Counted from the stretch's first letter, positions 48,240 to 57,194 are shown. The stretch: DNA of 64,000 nucleotides from Streptomyces sp. BK239 (GCF_004217285.1 NZ_SHKS01000009.1:124001-188000), one strand, 5' to 3'. Numbers and translations: made by a program. The notes: generated by a model not told the origin, from the letters alone.

Positions 48240-49484
48240 ATGCAACACGAAACGGAGTCCCCTCTCGAGGCGCCCGCGGGAGCAGGCGGCCTTCTGCGGC
48301 AGCCCAAGGCGGTCTGGGCGACCGCCGGCGCGTCCGTCGTCGCCTTCATGGGCATCGGACTCGTCGACCCGATCCTGCCGTCCATCGCCTCCGGACTGAA
48401 CGCCACGGCCGGCCAGGTCTCCCTCCTGTTCACCTCGTACTTCCTGATCACCGCCTTCGCCATGCTGGTGACCGGGTTCGTCTCCAGCCGGATCGGCGGC
48501 CGCAAGACGCTGCTGCTGGGCCTCGCCCTCGTCGTCGTCTTCGCGGGCCTGTCCGGCACCTCCGACACCGTCGGCCAGCTCGTCGGCTACCGGGCCGGCT
48601 GGGGCCTGGGCAACGCGCTGTTCGTCTCGACCGCCCTCGCGGTCATCGTCGGCGCGGCGGCGGGCGGCAGCGCCGCCGCGATCCTGCTGTACGAGTCCGC
48701 CCTCGGCCTCGGCATGGCCTGCGGACCGCTGCTGGGCGCGCTGCTCGGCGACGCCAGCTGGCGCTACCCGTTCTTCGGCACCGCGGCCCTGATGGCGGTG
48801 GGATTCCTGTGCATCACGGCGTTCCTGAAGGAGCAGCCGCGGCCCGCCCGCAAGACCTCGCTGCTGGACCCGATCCGGGCGCTCGGCCACGGCGGTCTCG
48901 CCTCGGCGGCGGTCTCTGCGTTCTTCTACAACTACACGTTCTTCACCGTGCTTGCCTTCACGCCGTTCGTGCTGGACATGACGCCGTACAAGTCGGGCGC
49001 GGTGTTCTTCGCCTGGGGTGTGCTGCTCGCCGTCTTCTCGGTCGTCGTGGCGCCGCGCCTCCAGGAGCGGTTCGGCTCGCTGAAGGTGCTCGGCGGCTCC
49101 CTGGTGCTGCTCGCCGCCGACGTGCTGGTCCTCGGCTACGGCGACCACGTCACGGCCGTCGTCTGCACGGTCCTGTCGGGCGCGTTCATCGGCGTGAACA
49201 ACACCGTCTACACCGAGCTCGCGCTCGGGGTCTCGGACGCCCCGCGTCCGGTCGCGAGCGCGGGCTACAACTTCGTGCGCTGGTTCGCGGCGGCCGCCGC
49301 CCCCTTCTTCGCGCCGAAGATCGAGGAGTGGACCGACGCCCACATCCCGTTCGTGGTGGCGGCGGTCACCGCGGCCGCGGGCGCGCTGGTCGTCGTCCTA
49401 CGCCGCGCGGCACTCACGCACGAGGCCGAGGAGTCGGCGCCGGCGCACGCCGCCGAGGACGGGGTCGCCGTCTTCGCCGACTGA
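48240..49484 (+). CDS. MFS drug exporter
   Basis: 414 aa with 12 predicted membrane segments. The first loop motif is GFVSSRIGGRKTLLLG (G-x3-D/R-x-G-R-K type), and the fifth helix has ESALGLGMACGPLLGALLG, the antiporter motif C of drug/H+ exporters. The ATG at 48240 has GGAG 8 bases upstream; the frame runs 15 codons further with no ribosome site. The palindromic operator upstream suggests inducible control, but no regulator gene is adjacent. The substrate is unknown. Confidence 0.88.
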   Translation: MQHETESPLEAPAGAGGLLRQPKAVWATAGASVVAFMGIGLVDPILPSIASGLNATAGQVSLLFTSYFLITAFAMLVTGFVSSRIGGRKTLLLGLALVVVFAGLSGTSDTVGQLVGYRAGWGLGNALFVSTALAVIVGAAAGGSAAAILLYESALGLGMACGPLLGALLGDASWRYPFFGTAALMAVGFLCITAFLKEQPRPARKTSLLDPIRALGHGGLASAAVSAFFYNYTFFTVLAFTPFVLDMTPYKSGAVFFAWGVLLAVFSVVVAPRLQERFGSLKVLGGSLVLLAADVLVLGYGDHVTAVVCTVLSGAFIGVNNTVYTELALGVSDAPRPVASAGYNFVRWFAAAAAPFFAPKIEEWTDAHIPFVVAAVTAAAGALVVVLRRAALTHEAEESAPAHAAEDGVAVFAD

Positions 49485-49567
49485 CCGTCAGGGGCAAGCG
49501 GACGCCATCCGTTGTCGGGTCAATCCCCCTGTCCCGGAGGCCAGTTGGTGACCTTGGTCACGCGTCG

Positions 49568-50152
49568 TCAGTCCAGCGGTACGGACCTGCGGGAGGGATC
49601 CCGCAGGTCCGTACCGTGCGTCAGCCAGCGTTCCTGGAGCGCCTGCGCGCCGTGCACACGCTTCCAGGCGGCCTCGTTCGGCGTCATCGGCAGCAGCGGC
49701 AGGAAGCGGACCGGGTCGAGCGGCTCGTCGAGCTCCAGGTCCTCCACCAGACCGCCCGGCTCTGCGACCAGCACCGAGGTGAACGGCGCGCCCGGCCACA
49801 GCGGCTCGCCGACGTCCAGGGACGCGCCCGGCGCCACGACCACCCCTTCGACCTGCGGGGACGCGGCGAGCACGGCGAGCGGGCGCAACACCTTGCCGGT
49901 GTCGGCCAGGCCGGAGCGCACCGAGAGGACCAGCTCGGCGCGCGGACCCCGCACCGCGTCGGCGAGCATCGCGGTGGGGTCGCTCATCGGCTGCGCGGAC
50001 ATGCCGAGCGTGGCGTAGCGGACGATGTCGCCCTCCTGGAAACGCAGGACCTCGATGCGGTCCGTGCCGAGGAAGGTGACGGCGGCGCGGGCGTCGGGCT
50101 CGCCGAGCGCGGTACGCAACCGGGCCTCGACCAGGGGAAGAACATCTGCCAT
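49568..50152 (-). CDS. Suppressor-of-fused (SUFU) domain protein
   Basis: 194 aa. Features of the SUFU-like fold are EGDIVRYATLGMSAQPMSDP, ELVLSVRSGLADTGKVLRPL, VVVAPGASLDVGEPLWPG and FLPLLPMTPNEAAWKR. Bacterial SUFU proteins occur widely and often act as immunity proteins to secreted toxins, but no toxin gene is nearby. The start at MADVLPLVEARL (50152) fits the fold; an upstream TTG is possible. The last 13 codons contain a perfect 16-bp hairpin. Confidence 0.8.
   Translation of the reverse strand: MADVLPLVEARLRTALGEPDARAAVTFLGTDRIEVLRFQEGDIVRYATLGMSAQPMSDPTAMLADAVRGPRAELVLSVRSGLADTGKVLRPLAVLAASPQVEGVVVAPGASLDVGEPLWPGAPFTSVLVAEPGGLVEDLELDEPLDPVRFLPLLPMTPNEAAWKRVHGAQALQERWLTHGTDLRDPSRRSVPLD
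49578..49615. terminator. 16-bp perfect hairpin inside the 3' end of the SUFU gene
   Basis: GGTACGGACCTGCGGG (49578-49593) pairs perfectly with CCCGCAGGTCCGTACC (49600-49615) around a 6-base loop. It lies 10 bp before the stop codon, so the terminator-like structure is coding. It may serve both convergent genes. Confidence 0.7.
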
Positions 50153-50656
50153 GCCGCGAGCATAGAACTCGTCAGCACCGGGCAAAGCAGCGCCTTGACA
50201 CTGTGGCCGGCTGATACTCTTGCCCGGTGGTTCGGGGCAGCACGCAGAGCGTCGCGATCAAGCCCCGACGCCGATGAGCATCCCCCACGGGGGACCGGCC
50301 GGAGGAGGTGGGGCTGTCATGGATCGAAGTCGACCGTGCAGTACCACTCGCTCTTCCCGCCGCTGACGTAGCTGACCCGGCTCCGGCTGACCGCCACCTC
50401 TCGCATCTCCACACCGCGCGGAAGAGCGCTGCGTTTCGCTTTGCCTGATCCGTCCGACCCGGCCGACTCCTCGGCCCGCGGTCCGACCGATCCATCCGAT
50501 CAGAAGCAGTAGCTGTACCAGCAACGAGAACGCCACCGCGACGGTGCGGTGCTCCCCGCTTTGTGGACGTGCCAAACATCCGCACTCAGGACGTCCCCAT
50601 TCCGGGCAGTTCCACCCGTCGCCGGCCTTCCGTCGCCCGTAGCGAAGGAGCCTGCC
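50153..50656. other. 504-bp region between SUFU and CorA genes
   Basis: No intact gene is supported. It includes the promoter and leader of the CorA gene, a possible broken minus-strand small gene (50317-50536), and on the plus strand a 15-codon frame MDRSRPCSTTRSSRR (50319-50366) behind GGAGGAGG that could be a leader peptide but overlaps the minus-strand frame. No metal-sensing riboswitch could be recognised by eye. Confidence 0.4.
50317..50536 (-). pseudogene. Possible frameshifted small membrane protein gene
   Basis: Frame 1 from a GTG at 50536 encodes a hydrophobic start MAFSLLVQLLLLIGWIGRTA. A different frame, one base off, ends at 50317 with MREVAVSRSRVSYVSGGKSE then WYCTVDFDP and has strongly G/C third positions. 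Joined, they would give about 72 aa with one membrane helix. Either a single-base frameshift has broken the gene or only the 29-aa 3' part is a small ORF. No ribosome site is clear. Confidence 0.3.
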
Positions 50657-51772
50657 ATGTCGATGATCCGCGACCTGCGTGCCGTGGTCCGCCCGTCCCG
50701 TCCCTCCCTGCGGAGCGACAGCGGCTCGTACGACACCACGCGCGACCCGGCGACCCCCTCGGCCGTCGTCGACTGCGCCGTCTACCGGGACGGGGCCCGG
50801 GTGCACTACGCGACGCCGCTCACCCCCCACGAGGCGATGCGGCAGGTACGGCGCGACGGGGGCTTCGTGTGGATCGGGCTGCACGAGCCGACGGAGAGCG
50901 AATTCGCGGGCATCGCAAGGGAGTTCGGGCTGCACCCGCTCGCCGTGGAGGACGCCGTGCAGGCCCACCAGCGGCCCAAGCTGGAGCGCTACGACGACTC
51001 CCTGTTCACCGTCTTCAAGACCATCCACTACGTCGAGCACGACCGGCTCACCGCCAACAGCGAGGTCGTCGAGTCCGGCGAGGTGATGTGCTTCACCGGC
51101 AAGGACTTCTTCATCACCGTGCGGCACGGCGGTCAGGGCTCGCTGCGCGCGCTGCGCCACCGCCTCCAGGACGACCCCGAGCTGCTCGCCAAGGGCCCCT
51201 CGGCCGTGCTGCACGCCATCGCCGACCATGTCGTCGACGGCTACATCGCGGTCGCCGACGCCGTCCAGGACGACATCGACGAGGTGGAGACCGAGGTCTT
51301 CTCCCCCGGCCGCAAGGGCGCCCCGCGCGGCACCGATGCCGGCCGGATCTACCAACTCAAGCGCGAGGTACTGGAGTTCAAGCGGGCGGTGTCGCCGCTG
51401 CTGCGGCCGATGCAGCTGCTGAGCGAGCGGCCGATGCGGCTGGTCGACCCCGACATCCAGAAGTACTTCCGGGACGTCGCCGACCACCTCGCCCGCGTCC
51501 AGGAGCAGGTCGTCGGCTTCGACGAGCTGCTCAACTCCATCCTCCAGGCCAACCTCGCGCAGGCGTCCGTCGCGCAGAACGAGGACATGCGCAAGATCAC
51601 GTCCTGGGCGGCCATCATCGCCGTACCGACGATGGTGTGCGGGGTGTACGGCATGAACTTCGACTACATGCCGGAGCTGCGGTGGCGGTTCGGGTACCCG
51701 ATGGTGCTCGGCGTCACCGTGCTGACCTGCCTCGGCATCCACCGCATGCTCAAGCGCAACGGCTGGCTGTGA
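50657..51772 (+). CDS. corA: CorA-family magnesium/cobalt transporter
   Basis: 371 aa. The C-terminus has two membrane helices with the signature YGMNFDYMPEL between them (Gly-Met-Asn near residue 332) and the basic tail HRMLKRNGWL. The long cytoplasmic domain includes GFVWIGLHEPTESEF and HPLAVEDAVQAHQRPKLERY, typical of CorA. It forms a pentameric Mg2+ channel. GAAGGAG lies 6 bases before the ATG. Genes for an MgtE-N/CBS protein and Mrp follow, as around Rv1229c-Rv1239c (recalled). Confidence 0.93.
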   Translation: MSMIRDLRAVVRPSRPSLRSDSGSYDTTRDPATPSAVVDCAVYRDGARVHYATPLTPHEAMRQVRRDGGFVWIGLHEPTESEFAGIAREFGLHPLAVEDAVQAHQRPKLERYDDSLFTVFKTIHYVEHDRLTANSEVVESGEVMCFTGKDFFITVRHGGQGSLRALRHRLQDDPELLAKGPSAVLHAIADHVVDGYIAVADAVQDDIDEVETEVFSPGRKGAPRGTDAGRIYQLKREVLEFKRAVSPLLRPMQLLSERPMRLVDPDIQKYFRDVADHLARVQEQVVGFDELLNSILQANLAQASVAQNEDMRKITSWAAIIAVPTMVCGVYGMNFDYMPELRWRFGYPMVLGVTVLTCLGIHRMLKRNGWL

Positions 51773-51795
51773 GCGGCCCTCGATAGGGTGAGGCC

Positions 51796-52332
51796 ATGAC
51801 ACGCGAGCCGCAGGACCGGTCCCTCGCCGAGCGGGCGCTCGTCGAGGAGGCCACGAAGAAGTCCGGCCTGATCTGGGTCCGGGGCGCCGGGGCCCCCGCC
51901 GCACGGGCGCTGTGGCACGTGTGGCACGACGGCGCGGCCTGCCTGGTCGGCGACGGGAGCGGCGAGCAGCCGCTGCCGCACCTGACCGACGGCGACTCGG
52001 CCGAGGTGACCGTGCGCAGCAAGGACAAGGGAGGCCGGCTGGTCTCCTGGACCGCGAGGGTCGTCCAGCTCGCCCCCGGCACCGAGGCGTGGGAGGCGAC
52101 CGTCGCCGAACTCAAGGGCAAGCGGCTGAACGCGCCCGACGGCGAGGCGATGACCGGGCGGTGGGCGGCCGAGTGCCGGGTGCTGCGGCTGGAGCCGGCG
52201 GGCGGCATCGCACCGCTGCCCGACGGCTCCCTGGCCGAGGCCCCGCTGCCGTCCCCGGCGACGACCCGCGAACCGGTCCCCGCCGGGCTCCCCCGTCTGC
52301 TGCTCAGAAAGCGCAAACGGGCCGGACGCTGA
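51796..52332 (+). CDS. FMN/F420-binding split-barrel-like protein
   Basis: 178 aa. The region LIWVRGAGAPAARALWHVWH, then GAACLVGDGSGEQPLPHL and VSWTARVVQLAPGTEAW has the strand pattern of pyridoxamine-oxidase-like split barrels, though no cofactor motif is certain. The basic C-terminus LLLRKRKRAGR follows a Pro-rich segment. It begins 23 bp after corA in the same direction, so it may be cotranscribed. Function unknown. Confidence 0.65.
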   Translation: MTREPQDRSLAERALVEEATKKSGLIWVRGAGAPAARALWHVWHDGAACLVGDGSGEQPLPHLTDGDSAEVTVRSKDKGGRLVSWTARVVQLAPGTEAWEATVAELKGKRLNAPDGEAMTGRWAAECRVLRLEPAGGIAPLPDGSLAEAPLPSPATTREPVPAGLPRLLLRKRKRAGR

Positions 52333-52362
52333 CACCCCGGGGCGCATGCCGCCCCGGCCGGG

Positions 52363-53136
52363 TCAGGACGTCGGCAGTTCCTTGCCGTAGTCCACCGTGT
52401 CGTCCTTCGCCGGCTCGGCCAGGGCGAAGTCCTCGCCCCACGCCGAGAAGCTCAGCGTCCCGGCGTCGCCCGCGCGCACCAGACGCAGCGGATACGGCTG
52501 CCCTTCCAGGGCCACGTCCAGCGTGCCGCCGGAACCGCCGCCGCCCGAGATCCGGATGGTGCGCGCCCCGGAGGCGGGGTCCTCCTGGTGCCCGTCCTTG
52601 CCCAGCGAACCGTGCAGCGTCAGCAGAGAGTCGAGGAGGAGGGCTTTGTCGGTGAAGCCGCTGAACTTCTTGTACGAGGGGTCGCCCGTCGGCACCTTCA
52701 CGTACTTGCCGTCGAGCTTGTCCGCGGCGTCCGTGTCCTTCCCGCCGCCGCCCTCGGAGTCCTTGGAGTCCTCGTGCTTCCAGAACCCCGCGTCCGCCTT
52801 CAGATACAGCTCCTCGCCGATCCGCAGCAGCTGGAAGGACGCTCCCTGCGCGGTGACCGTCCCGGAGCCCCCGTTCGCCTTCAGCCGCATGTCGAGCTTG
52901 TACGACCGGCCGCCGGCGACCACGGTCCCCGCCAGCCGCACCGCGCCGGCCGCGCCGGCCGCCGCCTTCGCCTTGGCCTGGATCTCGTCCGCGGCCAGCT
53001 TGCCCACCCCGTTGGTGCCGGCGTCCGGATCCTCGCCGCCGCACCCCGTCAGTCCCGTGCTCGTCACGACCAGCGCGCACACGGCGCCCGCCAGCACGGT
53101 CCGGCGTCGGGTACGGCCCTGGGGAATCGCGGTCAC
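52363..53136 (-). CDS. Lipoprotein, LppX/LprG-like
   Basis: 257 aa. A Tat-like basic start (TAIPQGRTRRRTVLAGAV) leads to the lipobox LTGC near residue 32. The mature part has VRLAGTVVAGGRSYKLDMRL, GASFQLLRIGEELYLKAD and YVKVPTGDPSYKKFSGF, the curved beta-sheet pattern of LprG/LppX/LprAF lipoproteins that carry lipids across the envelope. The TRRRT motif lacks the second arginine position needed for certainty about Tat export. The GTG at 53136 is the probable start. Confidence 0.8.
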   Translation of the reverse strand: MTAIPQGRTRRRTVLAGAVCALVVTSTGLTGCGGEDPDAGTNGVGKLAADEIQAKAKAAAGAAGAVRLAGTVVAGGRSYKLDMRLKANGGSGTVTAQGASFQLLRIGEELYLKADAGFWKHEDSKDSEGGGGKDTDAADKLDGKYVKVPTGDPSYKKFSGFTDKALLLDSLLTLHGSLGKDGHQEDPASGARTIRISGGGGSGGTLDVALEGQPYPLRLVRAGDAGTLSFSAWGEDFALAEPAKDDTVDYGKELPTS

Positions 53137-53371
53137 AGAGGGGGCTGCCTTTCTGCGGGGGTGTCCTGAACGGCGTACCGCAGCGTACCGGGGGCGCGCC
53201 GGCCCGGCGGAGGCAGTCCGTCCGGACCGCTCACCAGGGCGGCGCCGATCGGGACGGGCTAGCCTGAAGCCCGCGCGAACGGGCAATCGGGGAAAGAACC
53301 CCACCGGAAACACCTCACCGACCAATCAGTTCACCGGCCCGTACGCGCGCGTACGAGAAGGAGGTGCGGCC

Positions 53372-54658
53372 ATGGCCGCGGGCGTCCCCCGGATCTTCGT
53401 CTCGCACCTCTCCGGTGTCGCCGTCTTCGACCCCAACGGCGACCAGGTGGGACGCGTGCGCGACCTCGTCGTCATGCTGCGCGTCGGGCGCAAGCCGCCC
53501 AGGCTGCTCGGGCTGGTCGTCGAACTGGCCACCCGCCGCCGCATCTTCCTGCCCATGACCCGGGTCACCAGCATCGAGTCCGGACAGGTCATCACCACCG
53601 GCGTGCTCAACGTCCGGCGCTTCGAGCAGCGGCCCACCGAACGTCTCGTCGTCGGCGAGCTCCTGGACCGGCGGGTCACGCTCGTGGAGACCGGCGAGGA
53701 GGTCACCGCCCTCGACGTGTCCGTGCAGCAGCTGCCCGCCCGCCGGGACTGGGAGATCGACCGGGTCTTCGTGCGCAAGGGCCGCAAGGGAGGCGCCTTC
53801 CGGCGCGGCAAGGGCGAGACGCTGATGGTGGAGTGGTCCGCCGTCACCGGCTTCTCCCTGGAGGAGCACGGGCAGGGCGCGGAGAACCTGCTCGCCACGT
53901 TCGAGCAGCTGCGCCCCGCCGACCTCGCCAACGTGCTGCACCACCTCTCCTCCAAGCGCCGCGCCGAGGTCGCCGCCGCCCTCGACGACGACCGCCTCGC
54001 CGACGTCCTCGAGGAGCTGCCGGAGGACGACCAGATCGAGATCCTCGGCAAGCTGAAGGAGGAACGCGCGGCGGACGTCCTGGAGGCCATGGACCCCGAC
54101 GACGCGGCCGACCTGCTCGGCGAGCTGCCCGAGGCGGACAAGGAACGGCTGCTGAGCCTGATGCAGCCCGACGACGCGGCCGACATGCGGCGCCTGATGG
54201 CGTACGAGGAGCACACCGCGGGCGGTCTGATGACGACCGAGCCGATCGTGCTGCGCCCCGACGCCACCGTCGCCGACGCCCTCGCGCGGATCCGCAACCC
54301 GGACCTCTCCCCGGCCCTCGCCGCCCAGATCTACGTCTGCCGGCCGCCCGACGACACCCCCACGGGCAAGTACCTCGGCACCGTCCACTTCCAGCGCCTG
54401 CTGCGCGACCCCCCGTACACCCTCGTCGGCTCCATCCTCGACGCCGACCTGCAGCCCCTGGAGCCGGACGCGGCGCTGCCCGTCGTCGCCGGGTTCTTCG
54501 CGGCGTACGACATGGTCGCGGCGCCCGTCGTCGACGACTCGGGGTCGCTGCTGGGCGCGGTGACCGTGGACGACGTCCTGGACCACATGCTGCCCGAGGA
54601 CTGGCGGGAGACGGAGTTCCACCTCGACGAGACCTCGACGGGGGGTGGTCCGAGGTGA
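53372..54658 (+). CDS. PRC-barrel/MgtE-N/CBS cytoplasmic protein
   Basis: 428 aa. Residues 1-150 contain two PRC-barrel-like repeats (VFDPNGDQVGRVRDLVVML; LVVGELLDRRVTLVETGEE). Residues 165-280 are an MgtE N-domain superhelix (RPADLANVLHHLSSKRRAEV, DPDDAADLLGELPEADKERL). Residues 280-415 are paired CBS domains (MTTEPIVLRPDATVADALA). The MgtE channel domain is absent, so it cannot transport by itself and is probably a Mg2+ or nucleotide sensor. GAAGGAGG lies 7 bases before the ATG. It overlaps the DUF1003 gene (GTGA). Confidence 0.88.
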   Translation: MAAGVPRIFVSHLSGVAVFDPNGDQVGRVRDLVVMLRVGRKPPRLLGLVVELATRRRIFLPMTRVTSIESGQVITTGVLNVRRFEQRPTERLVVGELLDRRVTLVETGEEVTALDVSVQQLPARRDWEIDRVFVRKGRKGGAFRRGKGETLMVEWSAVTGFSLEEHGQGAENLLATFEQLRPADLANVLHHLSSKRRAEVAAALDDDRLADVLEELPEDDQIEILGKLKEERAADVLEAMDPDDAADLLGELPEADKERLLSLMQPDDAADMRRLMAYEEHTAGGLMTTEPIVLRPDATVADALARIRNPDLSPALAAQIYVCRPPDDTPTGKYLGTVHFQRLLRDPPYTLVGSILDADLQPLEPDAALPVVAGFFAAYDMVAAPVVDDSGSLLGAVTVDDVLDHMLPEDWRETEFHLDETSTGGGPR

Positions 54659-55248
54659 CGCCCGAGCGTGAGGGCGGGCGGGCCGAGCGCACGCCGTCCG
54701 GCGCCACCGCCGCCCGGACCCGCGTCCGCCTGGACCAGCCGCGTCCGCCCCGCCGCCGGATCGTGCCCGAGTGGGACCCGGAGGCCTTCGGACGGCTCTC
54801 CGAGCGCATCGCGCGCTTCCTGGGGACCGGCCGGTTCATCGTCTGGATGACCGTCGTCATCATCCTGTGGGTGGTGTGGAACATCTTCGCGCCGACCGGG
54901 CTGCGCTTCGACGAGTACCCGTTCATCTTCCTGACGCTGATGCTGTCCCTCCAGGCCTCCTACGCCGCCCCGCTGATCCTGCTCGCGCAGAACCGGCAGG
55001 ACGACCGGGACCGGGTCAACCTGGAGCAGGACCGCAAGCAGAACGAGCGGTCGATCGCGGACACCGAGTACCTCACGCGTGAGATCGCCGCTTTGCGCAT
55101 CGGGCTGGGCGAGGTCGCCACCCGCGACTGGATCCGCTCCGAACTGCAGGACATGGTCAAGGAACTGGAGGGACGGCGCGACGGACACCACGAGCACGTC
55201 GTATTCCCGGCAGAACGGTCGCGTGGACGTGACGTAGACGACCGGTGA
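54655..55248 (+). CDS. DUF1003 membrane protein
   Basis: 197 aa. Two membrane helices, GRFIVWMTVVIILWVVWNIF and YPFIFLTLMLSLQASYAAPL, frame a short loop, followed by ILLAQNRQDDRDRVNLEQDR and a long acidic/basic helix. This is the DUF1003 signature. The GTG start overlaps the preceding stop by 4 bases, showing translational coupling with the MgtE-N/CBS protein, so the pair probably forms one membrane-associated complex (inference). Confidence 0.9.
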   Translation: MTPEREGGRAERTPSGATAARTRVRLDQPRPPRRRIVPEWDPEAFGRLSERIARFLGTGRFIVWMTVVIILWVVWNIFAPTGLRFDEYPFIFLTLMLSLQASYAAPLILLAQNRQDDRDRVNLEQDRKQNERSIADTEYLTREIAALRIGLGEVATRDWIRSELQDMVKELEGRRDGHHEHVVFPAERSRGRDVDDR

Positions 55249-55291
55249 CCGGCATCCCGGGGCCCCGGCCGAGCGCCGTACCATCGTCCTT

Positions 55292-56425
55292 ATGGTTACG
55301 GAAGACGCGGTGCGCGAAGCGCTGGCGACGGTGAACGACCCCGAGATCAACCGGCCCCTCACCGAGCTCGGCATGGTCAAGTCGGTGGAGATCGGCGCGG
55401 ACGGAGCGGTCGCGGTCGCGGTGTACCTGACGGTCTCCGGCTGCCCGATGCGCGAGACGATCACGCAGCGCGTGACCGACGCGGTCTCCGGGGTCGAGGG
55501 CGTCACCCGCGTCGACGTCACGCTCGACGTGATGAGCGACGAGCAGCGCAAGGAGCTGGCGGGCGCCCTGCGCGGCGGCCAGACCGAGCGTGAGGTGCCC
55601 TTCGCCAAGCCCGGCTCCCTCACGCGCGTGTACGCCGTGGCGTCCGGCAAGGGCGGCGTCGGCAAGTCCTCCGTGACGGTCAACCTGGCGGCGGCGATGG
55701 CGGCCGACGGCCTGAAGGTCGGTGTCGTCGACGCCGACATCTACGGTCACAGCGTGCCGCGCATGCTGGGCGCCGACGGGCGCCCCACCCAGGTCGAGAA
55801 CATGATCATGCCGCCGTCGGCGAACGGCGTGAAGGTCATCTCGATCGGCATGTTCACCCCGGGCAACGCCCCCGTGGTGTGGCGCGGCCCGATGCTGCAC
55901 CGCGCGCTCCAGCAGTTCCTGGCGGACGTGTACTGGGGCGACCTGGACGTGCTGCTGCTCGACCTGCCGCCGGGCACCGGCGACATCGCGATCTCGGTGG
56001 CGCAGCTGGTCCCGAACGCGGAGATCCTCGTCGTGACGACGCCTCAGCAGGCGGCCGCCGAGGTCGCCGAGCGGGCCGGCTCCATCGCCGTGCAGACCCA
56101 CCAGAAGATCGTCGGCGTGGTCGAGAACATGTCGGGCCTGCCCTGCCCGCACTGCGGCGAGATGGTCGACGTCTTCGGCACGGGCGGCGGCCAGAAGGTC
56201 GCCGACGGTCTGACCCGCACCACGGGCGCGTCCGTGCCCGTCCTCGGCAGCATTCCCATCGACGTCCGCCTGCGCGAGGGCGGCGACGAGGGCAAGCCGG
56301 TCGTCCTGACCGACCCGGACAGCCCGGCGGGCTCCGCCCTGCGGGCCATCGCCGGAAAGCTGGGGGGACGCCAGAGGGGCCTTTCGGGACTGGCCCTGGG
56401 GATCACGCCGAGGAACAAGTTCTGA
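55292..56425 (+). CDS. mrp: Mrp/NBP35-type Fe-S carrier ATPase
   Basis: 377 aa. The N-terminal MIP18/DUF59 domain (VREALATVNDPEINRPLTEL, then GCPMRETI) precedes a P-loop ATPase with the deviant Walker A SGKGGVGKSS at about 118, VVDADIYGHS, LLDLPPGTGD and the cluster-binding pair LPCPHCGE. Mrp/ApbC proteins deliver Fe-S clusters to apoproteins in the cytoplasm. It starts 43 bp after the DUF1003 gene and ends in a terminator at 56481. Rv1229c is the recalled homologue in a comparable cluster. Confidence 0.94.
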   Translation: MVTEDAVREALATVNDPEINRPLTELGMVKSVEIGADGAVAVAVYLTVSGCPMRETITQRVTDAVSGVEGVTRVDVTLDVMSDEQRKELAGALRGGQTEREVPFAKPGSLTRVYAVASGKGGVGKSSVTVNLAAAMAADGLKVGVVDADIYGHSVPRMLGADGRPTQVENMIMPPSANGVKVISIGMFTPGNAPVVWRGPMLHRALQQFLADVYWGDLDVLLLDLPPGTGDIAISVAQLVPNAEILVVTTPQQAAAEVAERAGSIAVQTHQKIVGVVENMSGLPCPHCGEMVDVFGTGGGQKVADGLTRTTGASVPVLGSIPIDVRLREGGDEGKPVVLTDPDSPAGSALRAIAGKLGGRQRGLSGLALGITPRNKF

Positions 56426-56480
56426 TCCCACGGGATGCCGCCGGCGCTCTTCCCGAGCGCTGAGCGCTGAGCCTTGCGAC

Positions 56481-56508
56481 AAGGGGGGCGCCGCCCGCGG
56501 CGCCCCTT
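56481..56508. terminator. Terminator after mrp
   Basis: Stem AAGGGGGGCGCCG/CGGCGCCCCTT (with two unpaired G) around CCCG, followed by CTGTC. Placed between convergent mrp and the 219-aa gene. Confidence 0.7.
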
Positions 56509-56534
56509 CTGTCATGCCTGCGCGGCGATCGGCC

Positions 56535-57194
56535 TCACGCGTACGCGGCGATGTCCTTGATCACGGCGAAGCCGAGGCCGTACGCGCTCATCCCCCTGCC
56601 GTACGCCCCGACGTGCACCCCTTGCCCCGTCGAGCCCGCGAGGACCCAGCCGAACTCGGACTCCCGGTAGTGGAACGGCGCGGACACGCCGTCGACCGGC
56701 AGGGACAGCGTCGACCAGGCGGAGCCGGCGAGGTCGTCCGCGAGGGCCCACGCCGTCTCGGTCTGCTGGTCCAGCCAGTCGTCGCGCAGGCTGTGGTCCA
56801 GCTGGCCCGGCCAGGTGTGCGACAGCAGCCCCAGCCCCGCGAGCCAAGCCGCCGAGGAGACCGACGTGGCCTCCAGCAGCCCGGTGCCGTCCGCGCTGCG
56901 CCGCACCGGGTTCGCGGCGACGGTCACGACGACCGCGAACTTCCCGCGGTCCTCGCCCGAGGTCTCGTGCCGCACCGACGGCTCCTCGCCGTGCCCGATC
57001 GCACCGTGCTCGACGGCCCCGTCGGCCGCCGTGCCCACCTGCATCAGCCAGCGCGGCCCGGTGAAGGCCTCGTCGAGGCCGTACCACGGGAAGGGCGCCT
57101 CCAGGTAGCGGTCGACCGCGCGCCGGGGGGAGGTGACCTGTTGTCCACCCTCCGCGGCCGGCGCCTCTTCGACTGCCCGACTCGTCGTCTCCAT
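56535..57194 (-). CDS. Conserved hypothetical protein (219 aa)
   Basis: Begins METTSRAVEEAPAAEGGQQV; GAGGAGG lies 10 bases upstream of the ATG at 57194. Conserved-looking blocks are YLEAPFPWYGLDEAFTGPRW, GKFAVVVTVAANPVRRSADG, DWLDQQTETAWALADDLAG and GVHVGAYGRGMSAYGLGFAV. It has no membrane segment and no catalytic motif I can name. It lies 190 bp downstream of the tatB direction boundary with its own promoter region. Confidence 0.7.
   Translation of the reverse strand: METTSRAVEEAPAAEGGQQVTSPRRAVDRYLEAPFPWYGLDEAFTGPRWLMQVGTAADGAVEHGAIGHGEEPSVRHETSGEDRGKFAVVVTVAANPVRRSADGTGLLEATSVSSAAWLAGLGLLSHTWPGQLDHSLRDDWLDQQTETAWALADDLAGSAWSTLSLPVDGVSAPFHYRESEFGWVLAGSTGQGVHVGAYGRGMSAYGLGFAVIKDIAAYA

Noticed and set aside
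50319..50366. 15-codon leader peptide MDRSRPCSTTRSSRR upstream of corA
   Set aside because: GGAGGAGG precedes it, but it lies about 290 bp from corA, overlaps a better minus-strand frame and has no attenuator after it.
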